DNA of 64,000 nt from Candidatus Brocadiaceae bacterium S225 (GTDB taxonomy: Bacteria > Planctomycetota > Brocadiia > Brocadiales > Scalinduaceae). The notes beneath the pieces were generated by a model. That model was not told the origin of the DNA. It made no database searches and saw only the letters and a program-made list of their open reading frames with translations. Where the stretch lies: NCBI GenBank assembly GCA_007859995.1, contig SMSL01000011.1, forward strand, positions 1 to 64,000, written 5' to 3'. Below are positions 15,249 through 23,795 of this stretch, one piece after another (positions within the stretch are counted from its first letter, which is position 1; each line of letters opens with the position of its first letter). A program made the position numbers and the translations under genes.

Positions 15249-16640
15249 CTACAATACTCTCTTTGGATCAAAGCTGTCACGTAGTCCGTCACCGAGACAG
15301 TTCATTCCGAACAAAATAAATATCATTGTTAAAGAAGGACAGAGAAGCAGCCACCAGTTCTCTCCGGCATCTCCCAACATCCGTACTCCCTGTTCCACAA
15401 GGCTGCCGAGAGAGTCTGACGCGTTAGTAATTCCAAGCCCGATGTATGCAAGGAAACTTTCTTCGAGAATAATCAACGGTATAGTCAGCGTTGTATAAAC
15501 GATTACCGGTCCTATCGTATGTGGTATCAGATGACTGAATACTATTTTCCAGGCACTCGCACCCGACATCTTTGCCGCCTCAACAAACTCTGACTTGCGA
15601 AGAGAGAGTATCTGACCTCGCACAATACGCGCTACTGTCAGCCACTGGACAAGACCAAGAGCAACAAAAAAGAGAATCAGGCTTCTTTCGAAAAGTACCA
15701 TTAAGAGAATTACGAGAAAGATAAATGGCAGACCATAAAGAACGTCAACTATTCTCATCATTACGCTGTCTACCATACCGCCAAAATAGCCGGATACCGC
15801 TCCATAGCTCAAACCAATAATAATACTCACCAGGGTGGCAACTATCCCTACCAGCAGAGAGATTCTTCCGCCATACAGAATTCTTATAAAAAGATCGCGA
15901 CCAAGTTTGTCGGTCCCGAGAAGATGGGTAACTCTTATCTCTTCACCATCAGCAATAACTTTAATTACATCACGTCCCTTAATAACAAGTCCATCACTGC
16001 TTATTTCATTATTATCTTGTTTTACTGTTATTGATGTGACAGTCGAACTGTTTAGAGTGACGATATTTTGTGTAACTTCATCATCCTCTTTAATAAGAAG
16101 TATCATAAGGACACGGGAGCCTACCTCAAAAAGGCCATCCGGAGGAGCTGTATTTTTCTTCAAAGCAAATGTCTGCTCCAGTTTCACACCCGGAGTTCCA
16201 TCATCTTTTGAACGGAATAGTTCACCTTTTAATGTTGAAGAGTCCAACTCCTCAATATGACGGGCACCTTCAGTGAACATGATGGTATTAACCTTTCCTC
16301 GCCGTGTTGTAACCCGAATCTCCTGCCTGGAAATGCTTTTTGTCTGATATATCAGCTCTGTAGCTCCGACTAGCGAGGGCGATGTTTCAGCCTCTTCTCC
16401 TTTAATAAAAATATTTTTACTTAAACAGTCAGGATGTGTAAATCCCGGTGATTGTGCTCCAAGCCAGACTCTGGTAATTTTGGGTGATCCGCCGTAGAAA
16501 ACAGGAACTATGACAATTGTTGCAGACACAGCAACAACAAGAATCAGTCCAAAAAGCGCAAGACGATGTCTCAGCAGTCTCATAAAAGCGAGCCGCGTTG
16601 GTGAAAATGATTTTTGGACCTGTTTCATTTCAGACTTCAT
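15249..16640 (-). CDS. Peptide ABC transporter permease (DppC/OppC type) with a large insertion
   Basis: An inner-membrane permease half of the peptide transporter. The normal DppC core is visible from GTDKLGRDLFIRILYGG (near residue 245) to the C-terminal FDPKRVL. It includes the ATPase-contacting EAAKMSGASAWKIVFSHLIPH loop and about five membrane helices. The family is usually about 300 residues; this one is 463. The excess lies between the first helix (residues about 25-48) and the core as a hydrophilic 190-residue stretch predicted to face the periplasm. It overlaps the upstream permease gene by 11 bases. The insertion looks folded and beta-rich (repeated VTSITVKQ/IRVTTRRG strands), not like low-complexity filler. 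Confidence 0.88.
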   Translation of the reverse strand: MKSEMKQVQKSFSPTRLAFMRLLRHRLALFGLILVVAVSATIVIVPVFYGGSPKITRVWLGAQSPGFTHPDCLSKNIFIKGEEAETSPSLVGATELIYQTKSISRQEIRVTTRRGKVNTIMFTEGARHIEELDSSTLKGELFRSKDDGTPGVKLEQTFALKKNTAPPDGLFEVGSRVLMILLIKEDDEVTQNIVTLNSSTVTSITVKQDNNEISSDGLVIKGRDVIKVIADGEEIRVTHLLGTDKLGRDLFIRILYGGRISLLVGIVATLVSIIIGLSYGAVSGYFGGMVDSVMMRIVDVLYGLPFIFLVILLMVLFERSLILFFVALGLVQWLTVARIVRGQILSLRKSEFVEAAKMSGASAWKIVFSHLIPHTIGPVIVYTTLTIPLIILEESFLAYIGLGITNASDSLGSLVEQGVRMLGDAGENWWLLLCPSLTMIFILFGMNCLGDGLRDSFDPKRVL

Positions 16641-17553
16641 TGCTTACCCTCGGATCAAGAAACCCGTATACAATATCTACTGCGAGATTGCAGACGATTA
16701 TTAATGTCCCGTAAAGAATGACAGTTCCCATTATCATGAAGTAGTCGCGGTTGAGAGCGCTCTCGACAAACTCTCTGCCAAGACCGGGAATGTTAAATAT
16801 TTTTTCTACAACCAGTGAACCTGTAGTAATTGATGCAATAGCAGGCCCGAGAAAACTGATAACCGGCAAAAGGGCGCCTTTAAGTGCGTGACGCAAGACT
16901 ATCGTCCTTTCAGTCAACCCCTTGGACCGCGCTGTGGTTATGAAATCCTCGGATAGTACCTCCAGCATTCCAGCGCGGGTAAGCCGCGCAAATCTGGCGG
17001 CGAAAGGCAGCCCGAGTGTTACAGCAGGGAGTATCAGTTGAAGGGATATGCCTTTATATCCGGAAACAGGAAGAAGATGAAACACACGGGAAAAGAGGGT
17101 CTGTAACAGCGGTCCAAAGACAAAAACCGGCAGACTGATACCAATTACTGCTAATGCCATTGTAGAGTAATCAAGCATACTGTTTGATTTCAAAGCAGAT
17201 ACCAGACCTGCTATAACACCGGCACAAAGTGATATTAACAGCGCTGTTATACCCAGAAGAAATGACGGTGGAAGATGGTTTGAGATGATTTCGTTTACAG
17301 AATAATCTTTCTGCTTCAGTGATGGCCCAAGATCTCCCTGTAAAAGGCTTACAAGATATCTGCCATATTGACTGGCCAGAGAGCAATCAAGATTGTATTT
17401 CTCTGTTAACGCCTCTTCAACTCCCGGAGGAAGTTCCCTGTCAGAACTGAATGGGCCGCCGGGTGCCATCCTCACTAGAAAAAAAGTAATAGTGATCAGG
17501 ATAAGCAGGATAATCGGGACAAAAATTAAACGTCTCAAAAGATATCTGAACAC
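16630..17553 (-). CDS. Peptide ABC transporter permease (DppB/OppB type)
   Basis: A 307-residue inner-membrane permease of normal family length. It starts MFRYLLRRLIFVPIILLILITITFFLVR, the standard first helix of DppB/OppB. It contains FARLTRAGMLEVLSEDFITTARSKGL, the EAA-type loop that contacts the ATPase, and ends in VDIVYGFLDPRV. It begins 8 bases after the binding-protein stop codon and overlaps the next permease gene, so the genes are cotranscribed. Confidence 0.93.
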   Translation of the reverse strand: MFRYLLRRLIFVPIILLILITITFFLVRMAPGGPFSSDRELPPGVEEALTEKYNLDCSLASQYGRYLVSLLQGDLGPSLKQKDYSVNEIISNHLPPSFLLGITALLISLCAGVIAGLVSALKSNSMLDYSTMALAVIGISLPVFVFGPLLQTLFSRVFHLLPVSGYKGISLQLILPAVTLGLPFAARFARLTRAGMLEVLSEDFITTARSKGLTERTIVLRHALKGALLPVISFLGPAIASITTGSLVVEKIFNIPGLGREFVESALNRDYFMIMGTVILYGTLIIVCNLAVDIVYGFLDPRVSNEV

Positions 17554-17561
17554 TTTCTACT

Positions 17562-19187
17562 CTATTCTCTCCAAATGTACTTTAACGGATGCACATCTCT
17601 GATGTTGGCTTCCCATCCCAGAACGGACTCTTTAATGAGACCCTTGTTTACATAGTCATAGATCGGAAGAACAGGGCACTCCTCTTCAACAAGCAATCTT
17701 TCAAGCTCATTAAAAAGATTGTTGCGTTTTTTTCTATCAAGGGTTACAGATACGGTGTCGAGAAGTTCATCATACTCACTGCAGCTCCATCCGGTACGAT
17801 TGTTTCCATCATCTGTTCTGAAAATGCTGAAAAAAGTGAAGGGATCTGCGTAGTCTCCGATCCATGAGGAGCGGCTTATTGCATAATCCAGGTTGTTCTG
17901 GTTGTCCAGGTAGACCTTCCACTCCATATTACGTGTACCCACATCGATACCAAGATTCTGTTTCCACTGCTGTGATATCGCTTCGGCTATCATCTTATGC
18001 CCTTCACTGGTGTTATACATAATCTCAATTTCGGGAAACTCCTTCTTACCTTTCCCGTAACCGGCTTCAGCGAGAAGCTTACGTGCAGCGACAATATCAT
18101 GCTTTAATCCATCTATTGGTATATAACCGGCTACAGGAGGGCAGAAGTGGCTGCTTGGCAGCTCACCACCCTTAAGCAGTTCATTACATATCTCAGCGCG
18201 ATCAGTTGCAAGAGAGAACGCCTTTCTGACACGCAAGTCATCAAATGGTGGTTTTGTTACGTTAAATCGGTAGAAATAGGTACCGAGCATAGGATAAACA
18301 TAGTAGTCTGGATTACGTTTAAGCTCTTCAATTCTTGACACTGGAAGAGCCGGCATCCAGTGGAGCTTGTCCTCCTGGAATAGTTTATAAGCGGTATTCA
18401 GATCCGATATCGGCAGGGCGGTAACTGTTTCGAGCTTAACAAAATCCCTGTCCCAGTAATATGGATTCTTCTCAAAAATAATCTGTTCACGAGGCGACCA
18501 ATCCTTTAGAACAAAAGGGCCATTGCCGATAATGTTTTCCGGCCTTGTCCATTTCTCATTAAACTTTTCTATCAATTCGCCACGGACAGGATAATATGTT
18601 GGAAAAGCGACAAGATCAAGAAAGTAGGGGCAGGGCGCGTGGAGAACAACCTCAAGAGTATGAGAATCCTTAATATGAATTCCAACCTCGTTGAAATCTG
18701 TCAGTTTACCTTCAGAGTAGCTTTCAGCACCTGCAATCGGGAAAAAGAGGTTTATATAGCGGTTGACAGGGTTAAGTCCTCTTTTCCACGAAGAGAGAAA
18801 GTCTCGAGCCGTAACCTCCTTACCATCACTCCACTTCGCATCTTCGCGGAAATGAAAGGTGTATATCAGGCCGTCATCACTTACATCCCAGCTTTCAGCA
18901 ACTCCAGGGCGTGGTGCGAGATCAGAAGGATCATATGTCACCAGACCTTCGAAAAGCGCTTCTGCAAGACGCATCTCAGGCAAACCGGTCATGAGGTGAG
19001 GATCAAGTGTTTCCGGGTCTGTCCCGTTGTTGAAAATAAAGTGCTGTTCAGTATATTTCCAGATATCTCCTTCCGGCACATAAGCCGACTTCCACTCAGG
19101 CACATCGTCTGCCATAACATTTACTGCATTAAACAAGCATAAATATGCTAAAAAAGGAATACAGAAGATATACTGTAAATAGTTCAT
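17562..19187 (-). CDS. Peptide ABC transporter substrate-binding protein (DppA/OppA type)
   Basis: A 541-residue exported solute-binding protein (family 5). The N-terminus (YLQYIFCIPFLAYLCLFNAVNVMADD) is a signal peptide with a likely cut after A near residue 26; no lipobox cysteine is evident, so it is probably periplasmic. Family features include NNGTDPETLDPHLM near the start, LFEGLVTYD, and SDGKEVTARDFLSSWKR. OppA-like features such as these suggest oligopeptide rather than dipeptide uptake, but the ligand cannot be read from sequence. It is the first gene of the five-gene minus-strand unit (binding protein, two permeases, GxxExxY, double ATPase). Confidence 0.92.
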   Translation of the reverse strand: MNYLQYIFCIPFLAYLCLFNAVNVMADDVPEWKSAYVPEGDIWKYTEQHFIFNNGTDPETLDPHLMTGLPEMRLAEALFEGLVTYDPSDLAPRPGVAESWDVSDDGLIYTFHFREDAKWSDGKEVTARDFLSSWKRGLNPVNRYINLFFPIAGAESYSEGKLTDFNEVGIHIKDSHTLEVVLHAPCPYFLDLVAFPTYYPVRGELIEKFNEKWTRPENIIGNGPFVLKDWSPREQIIFEKNPYYWDRDFVKLETVTALPISDLNTAYKLFQEDKLHWMPALPVSRIEELKRNPDYYVYPMLGTYFYRFNVTKPPFDDLRVRKAFSLATDRAEICNELLKGGELPSSHFCPPVAGYIPIDGLKHDIVAARKLLAEAGYGKGKKEFPEIEIMYNTSEGHKMIAEAISQQWKQNLGIDVGTRNMEWKVYLDNQNNLDYAISRSSWIGDYADPFTFFSIFRTDDGNNRTGWSCSEYDELLDTVSVTLDRKKRNNLFNELERLLVEEECPVLPIYDYVNKGLIKESVLGWEANIRDVHPLKYIWRE

Positions 19188-19857
19188 ACCGATTATTTTT
19201 TTTAAAAACTGGTTTAATTAGTACCATAAACCACCAGCTGCGTCGGTGGCCCTGGCTTCGCTATGCAGTTAATAGTAGTGATTTTGATACAAGTAGATCA
19301 CATACACTTTAGTGTTATCTTCACCACCGAAGTATTCAATTTTTGAGATGGTGATTTTTTGATTGTTTGTCTGAATGTTTTTATAGTAGAAATATTACCG
19401 CTGAAATACAACAGTATTTTGAAGATTGAAGAAAGACATTCACCGCAAGGACGCAAAGGTAAGATCGAAAATGGAAAAGGCAATTCTCACGCAAAGCCGC
19501 GAAGGACGCAATGGGTAAATAGAATTATTATTTGTTTTTATAAGTTTAGTTTTATTAGTATATTCTTTGCCTCTGTGTGAAATTATCTTATATCCCTAAA
19601 TTCCTTAATCTGTGTCAATCTGTGTAAATCAGTGGCTAAAGCTTTTTCCTTCTTGTCCTCGGGGCATTTTGTCCGAGGATCGGTGAATCCCTTTTTCCTC
19701 TTGATTTTACTATTTACTAAAGTATCATACCGCTAGTAACATACGGCCTGTCAAATTGATATACCACCAGATGTTGGATATGCTTTTCATAGATTTGTCC
19801 CTGTTATGTAAATATTATCTTATTAAAAAAGAAAATTTGAGTTAGAAAGACACAATC
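19188..19857. other. Gene-free stretch with dispersed repeats
   Basis: About 670 bases without a convincing gene. It contains two plus-strand repeat units of the CACCGCAAGGACGCAAAG / CACGCAAAGCCGCGAAGG kind (19436-19515) and a minus-strand CCTCTGTGTG...CTGTGTCAATCTGTGTAAATC copy (about 19565-19640). It also holds the first copy of a 100-base direct repeat (19692-19791). The start of the binding-protein gene at 19187 must have its promoter in the left part, but I see no clear boxes. Confidence 0.55.
19692..19791 (+). repeat. 100-base direct repeat, copy 1
   Basis: From TTTTTCCTCTTGATTTTAC to GGATATGCTTTTCATA. The same 100 bases, with about ten substitutions and no length change, occur at 20632-20731. 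The two copies bracket the pair of small membrane-protein genes. Confidence 0.8.
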
Positions 19858-20082
19858 ATGGCTACAGTAAAATGTGATAAATGCGGTCATTCAGTTGAAG
19901 TGGAAGTTAGCACAAAAAGATACGGACTCCCTTTGTTCTTTGTTCTCTTAGGGACTGTGATACTTGCCTATGGGAATATTGCCAGCAGTCCAAGTGTAAT
20001 CATTACGATTCTGGGAGGTCAATCAGCAATTGTTGGTTTAATCTGGTTGGTTATAACAAGGTTTCGTTCTAATAGTAATTGA
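19858..20082 (+). CDS. Small zinc-ribbon membrane protein, unknown function
   Basis: A 74-residue protein starting MATVKCDKCGHSVEVEV. The single CxxC at the N-terminus resembles half of a zinc ribbon (a second CxxC is missing). Two hydrophobic segments follow (about 25-42 and 48-66) with a short basic tail. The function is not recognised. The next gene starts three bases after its stop, so they form one transcript. Both lie between copies of a 100-base direct repeat, suggesting a two-gene cassette. Confidence 0.6.
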   Translation: MATVKCDKCGHSVEVEVSTKRYGLPLFFVLLGTVILAYGNIASSPSVIITILGGQSAIVGLIWLVITRFRSNSN

Positions 20083-20085
20083 TGT

Positions 20086-20460
20086 ATGAGAAAAGTAATG
20101 AAGCGAAATTGGTTGCCGCAAGCCATTGCAGGTGGAATGCTTTTATGGGCATTATATCCCGGCAATCCATCTGCTTATTATAGCCTGCTTCGCTGGGTTT
20201 GCTGCGGAACACTCATCTACCAGACCTGTCGAGCCATAAATCAAAAAAAACACCCATTGGTATGGACATTAGGGATCACGGCCCTTATTTACAACCCGAT
20301 ATTTAGACTACACTTCAACAGGGAGCTCTGGTCCGTCATTAATATTATCACTGCCGGAATTGTAGTTGTATCAATCTTTGCTTTAAAGAGTATAGAGAAA
20401 GAATGGAAAGGAAACTCACACAGGGCCACAAAGACACTAAGACACAGAGAAAAACAATAA
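20086..20460 (+). CDS. Small membrane protein with a repeat-derived C-terminus
   Basis: A 124-residue protein with about four hydrophobic segments (QAIAGGMLLWALYPG, YSLLRWVCCGTLIYQ, PLVWTLGITALIYNP, VINIITAGIVVVSIFAL), resembling small uncharacterised bacterial membrane proteins. The function is unknown. The last 17 residues (after EKEWK) are encoded by the dispersed repeat that begins at about 20411 (CACACAGGGCCACAAAGACAC), so the repeat replaced or extended the original gene end. An ATG 12 bases into the ORF (MKRNW) is an alternative start. Confidence 0.6.
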   Translation: MRKVMKRNWLPQAIAGGMLLWALYPGNPSAYYSLLRWVCCGTLIYQTCRAINQKKHPLVWTLGITALIYNPIFRLHFNRELWSVINIITAGIVVVSIFALKSIEKEWKGNSHRATKTLRHREKQ

Positions 20461-20515
20461 ATTAAGCCACGGATTTTCACTGATTTACACGGATAGAGCA
20501 AAGATTAAGGGATTT
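20411..20515 (+). repeat. Dispersed CACAAAG-type repeat overlapping a gene end
   Basis: CTCACACAGGGCCACAAAGAC followed by ACTAAGACACAGAGAAAAAC and then CCACGGATTTTCACTGATTTACACGG. The second part is the same phrase that appears inverted at 19600-19640 and again at 26790-26815. It runs from inside the coding region of the small membrane protein into the intergenic space. Confidence 0.6.
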
Positions 20516-20631
20516 AAAATATAGAAGTAAGAAGTTAGAAGCATGAGGCGAGAAGAGCACAGCTAGCAAACCGAAACACGTACCACGTAACCTGCAACGC
20601 GTAAAACTCGTAACTTGCAACTCGTACATCG

Positions 20632-20731
20632 TTTTTCCTCTTGATTTTACTATCTACTAAAGTATCATACCGCTAGCAACTTACGACCTGTCAGATTTCT
20701 ATACCATCAGATGATGGATATGCTTTTCATA
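20632..20731 (+). repeat. 100-base direct repeat, copy 2
   Basis: Second copy of the repeat at 19692, the same length with scattered substitutions. The intergenic stretch 20461-20811 otherwise holds GTTGC-type repeat words (about 20560-20630) and the leader of the DUF262 gene. Confidence 0.8.
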
Positions 20732-20811
20732 AATACAATACTAAGGGACTCATGCAGTCAAGTGGAGATTTTACTCATTTATCACCTTACAATAAATAAA
20801 AAGGATTTACT

Positions 20812-21993
20812 ATGAATGAACTAAATGAAGGCCAAATAGCAGAATGGATTGATGTCGAAGTAGATGTAGGGACAGAAGAGGATGTCAGTTTTACAGAGTA
20901 CGACATTTCCGCATCTCCAAATGACTTCAATATCAAAACACTATTTGATTTTATTGATTCAGGAATTGTTAAAATTCCAGGATTTCAACGAAATTATGTA
21001 TGGGATATCAAAAGAGCTTCAAAACTCATTGAGTCCCTCATAATTGGTATTCCTGTACCACAGATTTTTTTATTCGAAGAAGCAAAGAATAAGTTTATCG
21101 TTATTGATGGTCAACAAAGGTATATGACGATTTACTTCTTCAAGAAGAAGAGGTTCCCAAGAAAAGAAAAAAGATTAGAACTACGGGAAATATTCGATGT
21201 AGAAAAAGGCATCCCAGAGGAAATTTTAAACAATAATGAATATTTTACAGATTTCAATCTACAGCTCCCAACTGCACAATCAAATCAAGTAAACAAATTC
21301 AACAAATTAAATTATTATACACTGGATGAAAACGATCAAACATCACTTGATCTGAGAACAATCAGAAATATTATCATTAAGCAAAACTCACCAGATGATG
21401 GGCATTCAATAGTTTTTGAAATATTTAACAGGCTTAACTCTGGTGGAATAAATTTAAAACCACAAGAAATTCGAACAAGTTTATTTCATTCTAGTTTTTA
21501 TGATATGCTTTACAAAATTAATCTTTATGGAAGTTGGAGAAGTCTAACACCAACAACCATTCCAAATCTTCACATGAAGGATGTCGAGATTTTACTTAGG
21601 GGGTTTGCCATGCTAATGGATGGAAGTGAGTACAAACCTTCAATGACTAAATTTCTGAATAAATTTTCATATGAGGCCAAATCATTTCCGCCTGAAAACA
21701 TTACATACTTAGAAAATCTCTTTAAAACATTTGTAGATAGCCTTCCACAGGGTGATGAAAAACTATTTCACAGCAAAACAGGACGATTTAACATATCAGT
21801 TTATGAATCAATATTTGTCGCTGCATGTAAAGATGCATTTCAATCTAAGAATTTAGAAACTAAAAGTATTAGTACTGATCAAGTAGAGAGACTAAAAAAT
21901 GACCAAGGCTTCATCGAAGCAACCCAGTCTGATACAGCTAGTGAAAAAAATGTTAAATATAGAATTGACAAAGCAATAGAAGTGTTAAACTAA
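20812..21993 (+). CDS. DUF262 (GmrS-like) domain protein
   Basis: A 393-residue protein of the DUF262 family, related to the N-terminal half of the type IV restriction enzyme GmrSD and built on a ParB/sulfiredoxin-like nucleotide-binding fold. Seen are IPGFQRNYVWD near residue 55-66, the diagnostic IDGQQRYMTIYFF near 98-110, and RLNSGGINLKPQEIRTSLF near 206-224. There is no C-terminal DUF1524 HNH nuclease, so it is the DUF262-only form. It overlaps the following HEPN gene (TAATG), implying obligate co-translation. DUF262 proteins paired with HEPN proteins are predicted anti-phage or toxin-like modules; that role is inferred here. Confidence 0.85.
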   Translation: MNELNEGQIAEWIDVEVDVGTEEDVSFTEYDISASPNDFNIKTLFDFIDSGIVKIPGFQRNYVWDIKRASKLIESLIIGIPVPQIFLFEEAKNKFIVIDGQQRYMTIYFFKKKRFPRKEKRLELREIFDVEKGIPEEILNNNEYFTDFNLQLPTAQSNQVNKFNKLNYYTLDENDQTSLDLRTIRNIIIKQNSPDDGHSIVFEIFNRLNSGGINLKPQEIRTSLFHSSFYDMLYKINLYGSWRSLTPTTIPNLHMKDVEILLRGFAMLMDGSEYKPSMTKFLNKFSYEAKSFPPENITYLENLFKTFVDSLPQGDEKLFHSKTGRFNISVYESIFVAACKDAFQSKNLETKSISTDQVERLKNDQGFIEATQSDTASEKNVKYRIDKAIEVLN

Positions 21994-22537
21994 TGTCCAT
22001 AGTAGATCATTTATATACTGAGTATACTGATATTATTTCCTTTCTAAATAATAAAGATCAGCCATCTTTAGCAAGTGATACTGATAAATATTTTAAAAAA
22101 GCGTTACTTCTCTCTTCCGCAAGCTTTTTTGAGCATGAGATACAAAACATTCTCATAGACTTTCTCTTTATAAAAGAATCAACAAATGATAATTTGAAAA
22201 TAGTAAGCTTTTTGAAGAAAAAAGCAATTGGGGCAAACTATCACACTTTTTTTGCTTGGGGAGAAAAAATGACCCAAATAAACCAGGTAAAAACGCAAAT
22301 ACATTTTTTTCATTATTCGGTGACATCTTTAAAACCGAGGTTCAAGAAGAAATAAAGAAAAATGAAGAACTAGACAGTTCAATAAAGTCATTTTTAGAAA
22401 TTGGACATTTGCGGAACATTTTAGTTCATAGTAACTTTGCTGCCTACAATTTAGACAACAAAACAACAGAAGAAATTTATATGCTTCATTTATCCTCTAT
22501 CTTTTTTATTGATTTTATTACGAAAAAATTGAGATAA
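21993..22537 (+). CDS. HEPN-family predicted ribonuclease, frameshifted at a T7 run
   Basis: Two overlapping frames together make one HEPN protein of about 180 residues (MAE_28990/RiboL-PSP-like). The first frame supplies helices up to YHTFF. The second continues with KNANTFFSLFGDIFKTEVQ and ends with the HEPN active-site motif RNILVH (Rx4H). Continuity is restored by a -1 shift at 22247-22253, where seven T residues read T-TTT-TTT in the original phase, a textbook slippery heptamer. It is therefore either a recent one-base deletion (gene dead), a sequencing error, or programmed frameshifting that limits a toxic nuclease. It overlaps DUF262 by one base. Confidence 0.7.
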
Positions 22538-22973
22538 AATATACATTTGGGATCTCACCTTGGATACATATAGGATCCTCGTTCCTCTTATCACGATGAA
22601 ATGAGCGAAAAAAAATGAATAAGGGACATGCTTGCCCAGTTGACAACTATTCAATAGTCATTTGTGATTGGTTCTTAGTCATTCGTCATACGTAAATCCC
22701 AAATCTTACCACCTCCGGTGAGTGGAAGCCTGAAGGCATTCCGCTACTATCCCTAAATTCCTTCTCTTTACACCTCTTTTTTGATAAAATACTAGACTTT
22801 CTCACCGCAAAGGAAGCAAAGAAAGACTAAAACAAATAAGACATCTTAGGAAAGCAAGAATTACAGGAAGGGTTTAAAATCTAAGGCTTTGTAATGTATA
22901 TTTATTCCTGGATTTCCTGCATTCCTTAGCGGAATCTATTGTTTCTTTTAACTTATTATTGGAGTTTTACTTT
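22538..22973. other. Gene-free stretch containing the duplicated cbiP leader
   Basis: No gene is visible. From 22751 on it is a copy of the DNA upstream of cbiP (23796 onward), including a CTCACCGCAAAGGAAGCAAAG repeat unit (22800-22825) and the CATCTTAGGAAAGCAAGAATT phrase. The left 200 bases hold no recognisable signal. Confidence 0.6.
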
Positions 22974-23021
22974 ATGGCAAAGGCCATCATGGTACAGGGG
23001 ACGGGATCGGATGTCGGTAAG
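22751..23021 (+). repeat. Duplicated leader and start of cbiP, copy 1
   Basis: About 270 bases match 23796-24083 closely, from CCCTAAATTCCTTCTC through the leader, the GGAG-containing start region and the first 16 codons of cbiP. Small indels account for the length difference. The DUF4160/DUF2442 pair lies between the two copies. Confidence 0.88.
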
Positions 23022-23024
23022 TAA
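22974..23024 (+). pseudogene. Truncated start of cobyric acid synthase gene
   Basis: Encodes MAKAIMVQGTGSDVGK and then a TAA stop, identical in protein sequence to the first 16 residues of the intact cbiP product. Homology ends exactly at the P-loop lysine codon. It is the 3' edge of the duplicated block and cannot make a functional enzyme. Confidence 0.88.
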
Positions 23025-23194
23025 AGAAAGAGATCAAATCTCCTCTTAACTGCGTGTTAATCGGAGAACACCATGTCTTTTGTCCGGCTAAGCTAGTGGT
23101 ACAATCGGGTCACTAAGAAAAATGGCAAGGAATAATATAATTGTGTTTTTTTGTCAGGTATGTAAAATTAACTTGCTGTTTTTGGGAATAAAGT

Positions 23195-23452
23195 ATGCCT
23201 GAAATATGCCGATTTCTTGGTGTTGTTATATACATGTACTACCGTGAACATGCTCCTCCGCATTTTCATGCAGAATATGGCGAATATGAAATTACTATTG
23301 AAATAAGGACCGGCATTGTATCTGGAAAGTTCCCAAGACGTGTACTCAATGCGGTACTTGAGTGGTATGTCTTGCATAAAGATGAACTACTTGATAATTG
23401 GGAATTTGCTGAAAAGAAAATACCACTGAAAAAGATAGAACCATTAGAATAG
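23195..23452 (+). CDS. DUF4160 protein (probable toxin-antitoxin partner)
   Basis: An 85-residue DUF4160 protein. The family hallmark is seen as YYREHAPPHFHAEYGEYE (residues about 19-36), followed by GKFPRRVLNAVLEWYVLHKDELLDNWEFA. The conserved histidines and acidic residues suggest a catalytic or metal site, but no activity is established. It is paired with a DUF2442 gene 19 bases downstream, the usual arrangement, and such pairs are predicted toxin-antitoxin systems. The pair sits between duplicated copies of the cbiP start. Confidence 0.85.
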   Translation: MPEICRFLGVVIYMYYREHAPPHFHAEYGEYEITIEIRTGIVSGKFPRRVLNAVLEWYVLHKDELLDNWEFAEKKIPLKKIEPLE

Positions 23453-23471
23453 CGAAAGGAGTGATAGAAAA

Positions 23472-23720
23472 ATGTTTTTACATGTTACTGACGCAAAATA
23501 CATAAAAGATTATACGATATGGGTAGAGTTCAATGACATGACATCAGGCAATGTAGATCTCTCATCTGAACTGGATGACGGTGTGTTTAAACCATTACAG
23601 GATGTTGATTATTTTAAAAACTTTAAGATTCGAGGACACACCTTGTCATGGGACAGTGGTGCCGATTTTGCCCCAGAATTTTTACATGAAAAGGCAAGAC
23701 TGACTAAAAGCTGCACTTGA
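23472..23720 (+). CDS. DUF2442 protein (probable antitoxin partner)
   Basis: An 82-residue DUF2442 protein. The typical pattern is present: an N-terminal V(T)DAKYIKDYTIWVEFNDM strand pair, GNVDLSSEL, FKPLQDVDYFKNFKI, then TLSWDSGADFAPEFLHEKA. A clear AAGGAG precedes the start. It is usually found with DUF4160 or a related small protein, as here. The last residues (TKSCT) look slightly truncated compared with the family, but the domain is complete. Confidence 0.85.
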   Translation: MFLHVTDAKYIKDYTIWVEFNDMTSGNVDLSSELDDGVFKPLQDVDYFKNFKIRGHTLSWDSGADFAPEFLHEKARLTKSCT

Positions 23721-23795
23721 TCTGTGAAATTCTCACCACATATTTAAGAAGCCAAGCTTACCATTAATTCCTCAATACTCGTAACTCTCCTAAAT

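Noticed and set aside
15835-16260. Plus-strand ORFs opposite the peptide-transporter genes (also 18639-19142)
   Set aside because: Antisense to well-recognised proteins, no ribosome-binding site, composition typical of shadow frames.
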